Part shown: positions 1-5,874 of the stretch, one piece after another
Numbering within the stretch: the first letter of the stretch is position 1
Layout: every line of letters starts with the position of its first letter
DNA from: an uncultured Burkholderiales bacterium
GTDB taxonomy: Bacteria > Pseudomonadota > Gammaproteobacteria > Burkholderiales > Burkholderiaceae_E
Reading direction: 5' to 3'
Length of the DNA stretch: 6,291 nucleotides
NCBI GenBank assembly: GCA_903898725.1
Contig: CAIUGQ010000471.1
Location: forward strand, 1-6,291
Program-made: the position numbers and the translations under genes
The notes under the pieces: model-generated
Databases searched by the model: none
What the model was told of the DNA's origin: nothing
Seen by the model: only the letters and a program-made list of their open reading frames with translations

Positions 1-2
1 CC

Positions 3-206
3 CGCGGCCTGGCGACGCCCCGCCGGCGGGAGCGCGCGCTCGCCGGGCTCGCCGAGCGGCTGCGCGGCGCCGACCCGGGCGCGCCGATGGTGGCCGGTTT
101 CGAGCTGGTCTACGGGCACGCGTGGATCGGGGACAAGAAGCGTCTGCAAGGCGGCTGGTCGCCGGTGGAGTTCCGTCCGCCGCCGCCACGGGGCGGGTCG
201 CGGTGA
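3..206 (+). CDS. C-terminal end of a probable BioC-type SAM-dependent methyltransferase (5' truncated)
   Basis: The open frame enters from the left edge and stops at TGA 204-206, giving 67 visible residues. The tail contains FELVYGHAW (about residues 37-45 of the visible part), which resembles the C-terminal strand of BioC-like malonyl-ACP O-methyltransferases as I remember them (typically FEVVYGHAW or similar). It is preceded by a short arginine-rich helix (TPRRRERALAGLAERLR). The SAM-binding motifs lie outside the window, so the enzymatic call rests only on this tail and on the common placement of such a gene upstream of cox genes in Burkholderiales. If it is BioC, it would methylate malonyl-ACP to start pimelate synthesis for biotin. 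The very end (proline and arginine rich) looks like a poorly conserved extension. It is probably not co-transcribed with the cox genes, because a promoter-like sequence follows within about 100 bp. Confidence 0.55.
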   Translation, partial: RGLATPRRRERALAGLAERLRGADPGAPMVAGFELVYGHAWIGDKKRLQGGWSPVEFRPPPPRGGSR

Positions 207-281
207 GCGACGGATGGCCGCTGCCCAGACGCAACTTCCCCGCGCCGTGCGCGTCACAGGCTGCATGCATCCGGCCTCGGC

Positions 282-311
282 TTGCTGGCCATCCTGCCAG
301 ACGCCTATAAT
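282..311 (+). promoter_or_regulatory. Probable sigma-70 promoter of the DUF2244-cox operon
   Basis: A perfect -10 hexamer TATAAT lies at 306-311, striking in such GC-rich DNA. TTGCTG at 282-287 can act as a -35 box (only the TTG agrees with consensus) at an 18-bp spacing. The predicted start is near 318, leaving a leader of about 20 nt before the ATG at 340. The spacer contains a short inverted repeat, CTGGC (285-289) and GCCAG (296-300), which could be a protein site or chance. No other good promoter was seen in 207-339. Confidence 0.6.
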
Positions 312-339
312 TCGACGTTGCGCCGGACGCACCTGATGC

Positions 340-828
340 ATGTCATTCCCGATGCAGTACCCGTGGATCCATGTCGCGTCCTCGCAGCAGCAGGAGTGGT
401 TGCTGAAGCGCAACTGCTCGCTGGCGCCCCGGCAGCTGGCGACGATATTCGGTGCACTGGCCACCGTGTCGCTGTCGATCGCGACGATGTTCGCGGTGCA
501 GGGGGCCTGGTTGGTCGTGCCGTTCGCCTGCATCGAGGTGCTTGCGCTCGGGGCGGCGTTCGTGATGTACGCCCGTCATGCGGCGGACTACGAACGCATC
601 GTGTTGTGCCGCGATTGCCTGCTGGTCGAGACCTGCAGGGGAGATCGGTTGCGGCGGGAGCAGTGCGCGCCGGCATGGACGCGGGTCGAGTACTCCGGTA
701 CACGGCGTGAATTGATCGGCCTGGTCGCGGCCGGGCGTCGGATCGACGTGGGACGCTTCGTCCCCGAGTCCGAGCGTCGCGACCTGGCGAAACAGCTGCG
801 CAGCCAGCTGCAGGGCATTCGAAGTTGA
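340..828 (+). CDS. DUF2244 family membrane protein
   Basis: The 162-residue protein matches DUF2244 by its N-terminal signature WLLKRNCSLAPRQ (residues 20-32), followed by two hydrophobic segments (about 34-54 and 57-77) forming a helical hairpin. A soluble C-terminal part contains an RRELIGLVAAGRRIDVGRF-type stretch (122-140) and a charged helix. It should sit in the cytoplasmic membrane. Its biochemical function is unknown; family members commonly precede coxB in Betaproteobacteria, which suggests but does not prove a role in oxidase biogenesis. The start is uncertain: ATG 340 has only a weak GGA 12 nt upstream, and ATG 352 would shorten it by four residues. The predicted transcript start near 318 leaves little room for a longer version. 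It is the first gene of the operon; only 14 bp separate its TGA (826-828) from the coxB ATG, so translational coupling is likely. Confidence 0.85.
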   Translation: MSFPMQYPWIHVASSQQQEWLLKRNCSLAPRQLATIFGALATVSLSIATMFAVQGAWLVVPFACIEVLALGAAFVMYARHAADYERIVLCRDCLLVETCRGDRLRREQCAPAWTRVEYSGTRRELIGLVAAGRRIDVGRFVPESERRDLAKQLRSQLQGIRS

Positions 829-842
829 TCTTTGGTGAGAGC

Positions 843-2018
843 ATGGGACGGCACAAGACGAAACGCGGGGCAGGGATGGTTCGATCTGCAGTGGGCGCGG
901 CAGCGGCGCTGGTGGCCGGGTCGGCGTGGGCGGTCGGCGACATGCCCGGCGGTCCCGGGGTCAACCAGATCAACCTGACCCAGGGGGTGACGCGGATCGC
1001 CGCTGATCAGTGGTGGATCCACAACTTCCTGCTGATCGTCTGCGTCGCGATCTTCTTCGCGGTCTTCGGCGTGCTGTTCTACTCGCTGTGGGCCCACCGG
1101 AAGTCGCGCGGCGCGAAGCCGGCCGACTTCCACGAGAGCACCGCGGTCGAGATCGCCTGGACGATCGTGCCCTTCATCATCGTCGTCGGCCTGGCCATCC
1201 CGGCCACGCGGATGGTCGTCGAGCAGAAGGACACCTCGCAGGCCGACCTGACCATCAAGGCCACCGGCTACCAGTGGAAGTGGGGGTACGAGTACCTCAA
1301 GGGCGAGGGCGCCGGCATCTCGATGCTGTCGACCCTGTCGACGCCCCAGGCCCAGATCGACAACAAGGAGCCGAAGTCCGAGACCTACCTCCTCGAGGTC
1401 GACAACGCCCTCGTCGTGCCGGTCGGCCAGAAGATCCGGATGGTGATCACCGCCAACGACGTGATCCATGCGTGGATGGTCCCGGCGTTCGGGGTCAAGC
1501 AGGACGCGATCCCCGGCTTCGTCCGCGACACCTGGTTCCGCGCCGAGAAGACGGGCACGTTCCGCGGCGCCTGCGCGGAGCTCTGCGGCAAGAACCACGC
1601 CTTCATGCCGATCGTCGTCGAGGTCAAGTCCCAGGAGGACTACAAGGTCTGGGCCGACGGCAAGAAGAAGGAGATGCTCGCGCGCGCCGACGACCCCACC
1701 AAGGAGTGGCAGGTCGCCGACCTGAACGATCGCGGCGCCAAGGTCTACGCGGCCAACTGCGTGGCCTGCCACCAGGCGACCGGCAAGGGCGTGGCGGGTG
1801 CGTTCCCGGCGCTCGAAGGCTCCAAGCTGGTGCTGGGCAAGCAGGACGACCAGATCGCGCTGCTGCTCAACGGCAAGCAGGGCACGGCTATGGCGTCCTT
1901 CAAGCAGCTGTCCGACGTCGAGCTGGCGGCGGTCGCGACCTACACGCGCAATGCGTGGGGCAACAAGCCCGAGGACGCCATCGTCCAGCCCAAGGACATC
2001 ACGGCGGCGCGCAAGTGA
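843..2018 (+). CDS. coxB: Cytochrome c oxidase subunit II with fused C-terminal cytochrome c domain
   Basis: The 391-residue subunit II receives electrons from cytochrome c and passes them through CuA to subunit I. Numbering from ATG 843: a signal peptide ends near AWA (28-30), followed by two membrane helices (about 59-83 and 101-121). The second carries E103, equivalent to the K-channel entry glutamate. The aromatic YQWKWGY region (143-149) precedes the CuA cupredoxin domain, whose ligands H199, C244, E246, C248, H252 and M255 are all present. A c-type haem domain follows, with C306-VA-C309-H310 and probable axial M350, so this is a caa3-like subunit II, common in Burkholderiales. I prefer ATG 843 because GGTGAG lies 4 nt upstream. 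A TTG at 825 would overlap the DUF2244 stop, and ATG 876 would still keep a signal peptide. coxA follows after 52 bp. Confidence 0.97.
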   Translation: MGRHKTKRGAGMVRSAVGAAAALVAGSAWAVGDMPGGPGVNQINLTQGVTRIAADQWWIHNFLLIVCVAIFFAVFGVLFYSLWAHRKSRGAKPADFHESTAVEIAWTIVPFIIVVGLAIPATRMVVEQKDTSQADLTIKATGYQWKWGYEYLKGEGAGISMLSTLSTPQAQIDNKEPKSETYLLEVDNALVVPVGQKIRMVITANDVIHAWMVPAFGVKQDAIPGFVRDTWFRAEKTGTFRGACAELCGKNHAFMPIVVEVKSQEDYKVWADGKKKEMLARADDPTKEWQVADLNDRGAKVYAANCVACHQATGKGVAGAFPALEGSKLVLGKQDDQIALLLNGKQGTAMASFKQLSDVELAAVATYTRNAWGNKPEDAIVQPKDITAARK

Positions 2019-2070
2019 CGCGCGCCACCGTCGAAGCAGTGAACTCAGGAATCGAGATCGGGAGCAGTCG

Positions 2071-3657
2071 ATGAGCGCAGTTCTGGACCATCACGCCGGG
2101 CACGACGACCACGCGCATGACCATCCGACCGGATGGCGCCGCTGGCTCTATGCCACCAACCACAAGGACATCGGTACGCTGTACCTGTGGTTCGCCTTCG
2201 TCATGCTGCTGTCGGGCGGCGTGCTGGCGCTCACCATCCGTCTGGAGCTGTTCCAGCCGGGCCTGCAGTACGTGCAGCCGGAGTTCTTCAACCAGCTGAC
2301 CACGCTGCATGGCCTGATCATGGTCTTCGGCGCGATCATGCCGGCGTTCGTGGGCTTCGCGAACTGGCAGGTCCCGCTGATGATCGGCGCGAGCGACATG
2401 GCCTTCGCGCGGATGAACAACTTCAGCTTCTGGCTGATGCCGCCGGCCGCGCTGCTGCTCGTCGGCTCGTTCTTCGTGCCGGGCGGCGCCACCGCCGCGG
2501 GCTGGACGCTGTACGCACCGCTGTCGGTCCAGATGGGCGTGGGCATGGACATGGCGATCTTCGCCGTGCACATCCTGGGCGCCTCGTCGATCATGGGCTC
2601 CATCAACATCATCACGACGATCCTGAACATGCGGGCGCCGGGGATGACGCTGATGAAGATGCCGCTCTTCGTCTGGACCTGGCTGATCACCGCCTACCTG
2701 CTGATCGCCGTGATGCCGGTGCTCGCGGGCGCCATCACGATGGTGCTGACCGACCGCCACTTCGGCACGTCGTTCTTCAACGCGGCCGGCGGCGGCGACC
2801 CGGTGATGTACCAGCACATCTTCTGGTTCTTCGGGCACCCCGAGGTCTACATCATGATCCTGCCGGCCTTCGGGATCGTGAGCGAGATCATCCCGACCTT
2901 CGCCCGCAAGCGCCTGTTCGGCTACAGCTCGATGGTCTACGCGACCGCGTCGATCGCGATCCTGTCGTTCATCGTGTGGGCGCACCACATGTTCACCACC
3001 GGCATGCCGGTGACCGGCCAGCTGTTCTTCATGTACGCGACGATGCTGATCGCGGTGCCCACGGGCGTGAAGATCTTCAACTGGGTGGCCACGATGTGGC
3101 GCGGCTCGATGACCTTCGAGACCCCGATGCTGTTCGCGATCGGCTTCATCTTCGTGTTCACCATCGGCGGCCTCACCGGCATCATCCTGTCGGTCGCACC
3201 GCTCGACATCCAGCTGCACGACACCTACTACGTGGTGGCGCACTTCCACTACGTGCTGGTGGCGGGCTCGCTGTTCGCGCTGTTCGCCGGCGTGTACTAC
3301 TGGATCCCGAAGTGGACCGGTCACATGTACGACGAGCGGCTCGGCCAGTTTCACTTCTGGGCGTCGCTGATCACCTTCAACGTCACGTTCTTCCCGATGC
3401 ACTTCCTCGGGCTGGCCGGCATGCCGCGTCGCTATGCCGACTACCCGATGCAGTTCGCCGACTTCAACCAGGTCGCCTCGATCGGCGCGCTCGGCTTCGG
3501 CCTGTCGCAGCTGATCTTCCTGGCCTGCGTGCTGAAGTGCATCAAGGGTGGCAAGCCCGCGACCCCGCAGGTCTGGGAGAGCGCGCAGGGCCTGGAGTGG
3601 ACGCTGCCGTCGCCGGCGCCGTACCACTCGTTCGAGACCCCGCCCACCGTCAAGTGA
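2071..3657 (+). CDS. coxA: Cytochrome c oxidase subunit I (aa3-type, family A1)
   Basis: The 528-residue catalytic subunit reduces O2 to water at haem a3-CuB and pumps protons; it has about 12 membrane helices and normal length. Ligands are all present: haem a H80 and H393, haem a3 H391, CuB H256, H305 and H306, with Y260 as the cross-linked tyrosine. The D channel has D109, N98, N116 and E258 in the HPEVY motif, defining family A1. The K channel has T331 and K334. The arginine pair R453-R454 near the haem propionates is conserved. The N-terminus is rich in histidine and aspartate (six His in residues 7-18) and is cytoplasmic by family topology. ATG 2071 is chosen because GGGAG lies 6 nt upstream and the family N-terminus (GWRRWLYATNHKDIGTLY) follows; the frame stays open upstream into coxB, but that stretch is out-of-frame coxB sequence. 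The next gene starts 28 bp downstream. Confidence 0.98.
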   Translation: MSAVLDHHAGHDDHAHDHPTGWRRWLYATNHKDIGTLYLWFAFVMLLSGGVLALTIRLELFQPGLQYVQPEFFNQLTTLHGLIMVFGAIMPAFVGFANWQVPLMIGASDMAFARMNNFSFWLMPPAALLLVGSFFVPGGATAAGWTLYAPLSVQMGVGMDMAIFAVHILGASSIMGSINIITTILNMRAPGMTLMKMPLFVWTWLITAYLLIAVMPVLAGAITMVLTDRHFGTSFFNAAGGGDPVMYQHIFWFFGHPEVYIMILPAFGIVSEIIPTFARKRLFGYSSMVYATASIAILSFIVWAHHMFTTGMPVTGQLFFMYATMLIAVPTGVKIFNWVATMWRGSMTFETPMLFAIGFIFVFTIGGLTGIILSVAPLDIQLHDTYYVVAHFHYVLVAGSLFALFAGVYYWIPKWTGHMYDERLGQFHFWASLITFNVTFFPMHFLGLAGMPRRYADYPMQFADFNQVASIGALGFGLSQLIFLACVLKCIKGGKPATPQVWESAQGLEWTLPSPAPYHSFETPPTVK

Positions 3658-3685
3658 CGGGCGGACGCAGTCCAGGCAGATGAAC

Positions 3686-3808
3686 ATGACCGACGACCGG
3701 CAGACCAGCCCGCGCAAGCCGCCGAACATGCGGACGGCGCTGGTGCTGCTGTCGATCGCGGTCCTGTTCTTTGCCGGCGTGATCGCCAAGCGGGTGCTGT
3801 TCGGATGA
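3686..3808 (+). CDS. Cytochrome oxidase small assembly protein (40 aa, single membrane span)
   Basis: This very short gene encodes a charged N-terminus (TDDRQTSPRKPPN, residues 2-14), one hydrophobic helix (about 17-33, ALVLLSIAVLFFAGVIA) and a short basic end, KRVLFG. It fits the small proteins named cytochrome oxidase small assembly protein that lie between coxA and ctaG in Burkholderiales. Function is inferred mainly from that position. The start is a choice between ATG 3680 (42 aa) and ATG 3686 (40 aa). The AGG at 3674-3676 is 9 nt from the latter but only 3 nt from the former, and the family as I recall begins MT, so 3686 is preferred. Its TGA overlaps the ctaG start as ATGA (3805-3808), which implies coupled translation. 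By charge (RK before the helix) the N-terminus is probably cytoplasmic. Confidence 0.85.
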   Translation: MTDDRQTSPRKPPNMRTALVLLSIAVLFFAGVIAKRVLFG

Positions 3809-4395
3809 GCCGCCCCGCCGACACGCGCGCCGCGCGGTTCAACCTGCAGACGCTGGGCAAGCTCGCGGTGCTCGCCACCCTGATGTTCGGGTTCGGCTTC
3901 GCGATGGTGCCGCTGTACAAGAAGATCTGCGAGATCACCGGCATCAACCTGCTGACCAAGGTCGACCCGAGCGCGGCCGAGTTCGCGAAGAACACGCAGA
4001 TCGACCGGTCGCGCATCGTCACCATCGAGTTCGACGCGAACCACCATGGTCCGTGGCAGTTCCGTCCCGAGAAGCGCTCGGTCGACGTGCACCCGGGTGA
4101 ACTGGTCACCATCGACTACGAGCTGGTGAACACCCAGACGCGCGAGATGGTCGGCCAGGCGATCCCCAGCTACGCGCCGCGTGTCTCGGCCCAGTATTTC
4201 CGCAAGCTCGAGTGCTTCTGCTTCAAGCAGCAGGCCCTCGAGGCGAACGCCACCAAGCGCTTCCCGGTGGTGTTCGTGGTCGACCCGCAGCTGCCGGGCG
4301 ACGTGCGCACGATCACGCTGTCCTACACGTTCTTCGAGATCGGCTCGGGCGTGACCCCGCAGGTCGGCACACAGCGCGAGGAGCGCGGCGGATGA
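3805..4395 (+). CDS. ctaG: Cytochrome c oxidase assembly protein CtaG/Cox11 (CuB insertion)
   Basis: The 196-residue protein is the Cox11-type copper chaperone that delivers copper to the CuB site of CoxA. It has a short basic N-terminus, one membrane helix (about 18-36), the conserved segment MVPLYKKICEITG (34-46) with C42, and a periplasmic immunoglobulin-like domain. The copper-binding CFCF motif is at 137-140 (C137, C139), preceded by the typical APRVSAQYFRKLE context and followed by the family's FPVVFVVDP and TLSYTFFE segments. Length is normal for the family. It is the Cox11-type CtaG, not the unrelated Bacillus CtaG. The start overlaps the stop of the small assembly gene (ATGA). Its own stop overlaps the next start in the same way (4392-4395), so the three assembly-related genes look translationally coupled. 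Confidence 0.97.
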   Translation: MSRPADTRAARFNLQTLGKLAVLATLMFGFGFAMVPLYKKICEITGINLLTKVDPSAAEFAKNTQIDRSRIVTIEFDANHHGPWQFRPEKRSVDVHPGELVTIDYELVNTQTREMVGQAIPSYAPRVSAQYFRKLECFCFKQQALEANATKRFPVVFVVDPQLPGDVRTITLSYTFFEIGSGVTPQVGTQREERGG

Positions 4396-4622
4396 TGGCG
4401 GACGAGGGCCGTCCTGCCGTGCCGACGCCCTCCGCGCGCCAGGCGTCGCTCCTCGACACGGTCAAGGCCGTCGCGTCGTCGTTCTTCGGCGTGCGGGGCC
4501 GCAGTGCTCACGAACAGGACATGGCGAAGCTCAACCCGATCGTCGTGATCGGCGTGGGCGTCGCGCTGGCCGCCGTGTTCGTCCTCACGCTGATCACCAT
4601 CGTCCGCATGGTGGTCCGGTGA
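4392..4622 (+). CDS. DUF2970 family small membrane protein
   Basis: The 76-residue protein has a polar N-terminus, an amphipathic stretch SLLDTVKAVASSFFGVRG (19-36), a charged linker (SAHEQDMAKLNP) and one C-terminal membrane helix (about 50-70). This is the DUF2970 layout: a short family of Betaproteobacteria often found between ctaG and coxC. No biochemical function is established to my knowledge; position suggests a role in oxidase assembly or stability. ATG 4392 overlaps the ctaG stop and has AGGAG at 4379-4383, 8 nt upstream; a second ATG follows directly at 4395. The frame is open further upstream inside ctaG, but that part is out-of-frame ctaG sequence. The stop codon lies in the loop of a perfect 7-bp hairpin (4613-4630). 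Confidence 0.85.
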   Translation: MMADEGRPAVPTPSARQASLLDTVKAVASSFFGVRGRSAHEQDMAKLNPIVVIGVGVALAAVFVLTLITIVRMVVR

Positions 4623-4630
4623 GCCGGACC
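4613..4630 (+). other. Hairpin spanning the DUF2970 stop codon, upstream of coxC
   Basis: GGTCCGG (4613-4619) pairs perfectly with CCGGACC (4624-4630) around a TGAG loop that contains the stop codon TGA 4620-4622. The stem can extend by a T-G wobble (4612/4631) and a G-C pair (4611/4632). No T-run follows, so it is not a classic terminator. It lies in the 49-bp spacer before coxC and could affect mRNA processing, stability or read-through, or may be chance in GC-rich DNA. Confidence 0.4.
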
Positions 4631-4671
4631 GCGCCCCACACAGACATTCGTTTCGAGAGGGAGAACCCATA

Positions 4672-5538
4672 ATGAGCGCAGACGCGCACTCGGCGGCACC
4701 GTACTACTTCGTGCCGTCCCCGTCCCAGTGGCCGCTCGTCGGCGCCATCTCCATGGCGTTCGCGGGCTTCGGTGCGGTGGGCACCGTGAACGCCGCGCCC
4801 TGGGGGCCGTGGTCGCTGCTGGTCGGCTTCGCGATCCTCTTCTACATGCTGGTCGGCTGGTTCGGTCAGGTCGCCGGCGAGTCCGAGAGCGGGAAGTACA
4901 ACTTCCGCGTCGACACCTCGTTCCGCTGGAGCATGAGCTGGTTCATCTTCTCGGAGGTGATGTTCTTCGCGGCGTTCTTCGGCGCGCTGTTCTACGCACG
5001 CTCCATCACGCTGCCCTGGCTCGGCGACCTGGACCACAAGCAGTTCCTGTGGCCCGACTTCGGCGCGACCTGGCCCAACCTCGGGCCTGCGGGCGTGGTC
5101 GATACCTTCCAGACCATCGGACCGTGGCCGATCCCGACGATCAACACCGCGCTGCTGCTGACCTCGGGCGTGACGCTGACCTTCGCGCACCATGCGCTGA
5201 AGGACAACAAGCGCAGCGCGACCGCCTTCTGGCTGGCGGTGACCGTGCTGCTCGGCGCGATCTTCATGGGCTTCCAGATGTTCGAGTACGCGCATGCGTA
5301 CAAGGACCTGAACCTGAAGCTGTCGTCGGGCATCTTCGGCTCGACCTTCTTCCTGCTGACCGGCTTCCACGGCTTTCACGTGACGATCGGCGCGATCATG
5401 CTGTTCGTCGTGCTGATCCGCGTGCTCAAGGGCCACTTCACGCCGGAGAATCACTTCGCGTTCGAAGGTGCCGCCTGGTACTGGCACTTCGTCGACGTGG
5501 TGTGGCTGGGCCTGTACGTGATCGTCTACTGGCTGTGA
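4672..5538 (+). CDS. coxC: Cytochrome c oxidase subunit III
   Basis: The 288-residue subunit III is the non-catalytic core subunit that stabilises CoxA and supports proton uptake; it is a seven-helix membrane protein of normal length. Family features include the N-terminal PYYFVPSPSQWPLVGA segment (10-25), the helix-3 motif FIFSEVMFFAAFF (91-103) with the conserved lipid-site glutamate E95, the GFHGFHV motif (231-237, H233 and H236), and the C-terminal WYWHFVDVVWLGLY signature (269-282). ATG 4672 is supported by the strongest ribosome binding site of the cluster, AGGGAG at 4658-4663, 8 nt upstream. It is separated from the DUF2970 gene by 49 bp, the largest gap in the second half of the operon, and that gap holds part of the hairpin at 4613-4630. 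A terminator-like hairpin follows the stop, so it is probably the last gene of the transcription unit. Confidence 0.97.
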   Translation: MSADAHSAAPYYFVPSPSQWPLVGAISMAFAGFGAVGTVNAAPWGPWSLLVGFAILFYMLVGWFGQVAGESESGKYNFRVDTSFRWSMSWFIFSEVMFFAAFFGALFYARSITLPWLGDLDHKQFLWPDFGATWPNLGPAGVVDTFQTIGPWPIPTINTALLLTSGVTLTFAHHALKDNKRSATAFWLAVTVLLGAIFMGFQMFEYAHAYKDLNLKLSSGIFGSTFFLLTGFHGFHVTIGAIMLFVVLIRVLKGHFTPENHFAFEGAAWYWHFVDVVWLGLYVIVYWL

Positions 5539-5544
5539 GCCGCC

Positions 5545-5606
5545 GCGGGCCGTGAGGCCCGCAGGCACTGCCAGGAAGGGCCGCCGAGAGCGGCCCTTCG
5601 TCTTCC
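5545..5606 (+). terminator. Probable transcription terminator region after coxC (two hairpins)
   Basis: The main element is a 10-bp perfect stem, GAAGGGCCGC (5575-5584) with GCGGCCCTTC (5590-5599), loop CGAGA, followed by a modest pyrimidine run GTCTTCC (5600-5606). Upstream sits a second perfect 7-bp stem, GCGGGCC (5545-5551) with GGCCCGC (5556-5562), loop GTGA, without a T-run. The main hairpin very likely ends the cox operon. It also lies between two convergent genes, so it may block read-through from the minus strand, although no T-run follows it on that side. Confidence 0.75.
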
Positions 5607-5646
5607 TGGAGCGGCCTGTGTTGCAGGCGCGCGCGGCCGGGGAGGT

Positions 5647-5859
5647 TCAGCGCGGCCCGACGGGCACGCCGGACGCCTGAATCCAGCCCATCTGGTGCGA
5701 GGCCAGGATGAAGAGGAACAGTGCGATCGAGAACGCGACGCGAAAGCCGAGCGCCCGCGCGGTGTTCCGGGTCTTTCCCTTGTCGCGCATCATGAAGAAC
5801 AGGGCCGAGCCCAGGCTGCCGATGATCAGCAGGAACGCGATGGCGATGACGATCTTCAC
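5647..5859 (-). CDS. Twin-transmembrane protein, DUF2909 family
   Basis: This 70-codon gene on the minus strand encodes two hydrophobic helices (about residues 2-22 and 40-56) joined by a short basic, polar loop, MRDKGKTRNTARALGFR (24-40). This matches DUF2909 or twin-transmembrane proteins found between coxC and SURF1 in Burkholderiales. Function is unknown; a link to oxidase biogenesis is inferred from position only. The start is a GTG (5859-5857), because the family begins with MKIVIA-like residues and no in-frame ATG lies nearby; the open frame upstream only shadows SURF1. A GAGAG 10 nt before the GTG (5874-5870) could serve as a weak ribosome binding site. It converges with coxC and diverges from SURF1, with 15 bp between its start and the first possible SURF1 ATG. 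Confidence 0.83.
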   Translation of the reverse strand: MKIVIAIAFLLIIGSLGSALFFMMRDKGKTRNTARALGFRVAFSIALFLFILASHQMGWIQASGVPVGPR

Positions 5860-5874
5860 GACGCCGATTCTCTC

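Noticed and set aside
241..253. Small hairpin CGCGC-CGT-GCGCG as a terminator for the first gene.
   Set aside because: The stem is only 5 bp and no T-run follows; such repeats are frequent by chance in GC-rich DNA.
262..269. Palindrome TGCATGCA upstream of the promoter as an operator.
   Set aside because: It is too short and isolated, matches no regulator site I can identify, and could easily occur by chance.
122..310. Plus-strand 62-codon frame in the spacer before the operon.
   Set aside because: It overlaps the end of the methyltransferase-like gene out of frame, has no ribosome binding site or recognisable features, and runs through the promoter.
1798..2070. Upstream extension of the coxA frame to ATG 1798.
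   Set aside because: This stretch is out-of-frame coxB sequence with low-complexity R/S composition. ATG 2071 has a good ribosome binding site and gives the family's usual length and N-terminus.
1999..4092. Very long minus-strand open frame (697 codons) opposite coxA and ctaG, plus other long antisense frames such as 588-1772 and 4594-5568.
   Set aside because: Composition is dominated by R, D, H, G, A and Q repeats typical of the reverse complement of GC-rich coding DNA. There are no recognisable domains, and the plus-strand genes are unambiguous conserved families.
4212..4391. Upstream extension of the DUF2970 frame inside ctaG.
   Set aside because: It reads ctaG out of frame. ATG 4392 with AGGAG 8 nt upstream matches the family length.
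5614..5628. Inverted repeat GCCTG...CAGGC as a minus-strand terminator for the DUF2909-like gene.
   Set aside because: The stem is 5 bp with no adjacent T-run on the minus strand; the hairpin at 5575-5599 is a better candidate to stop transcription from both sides.
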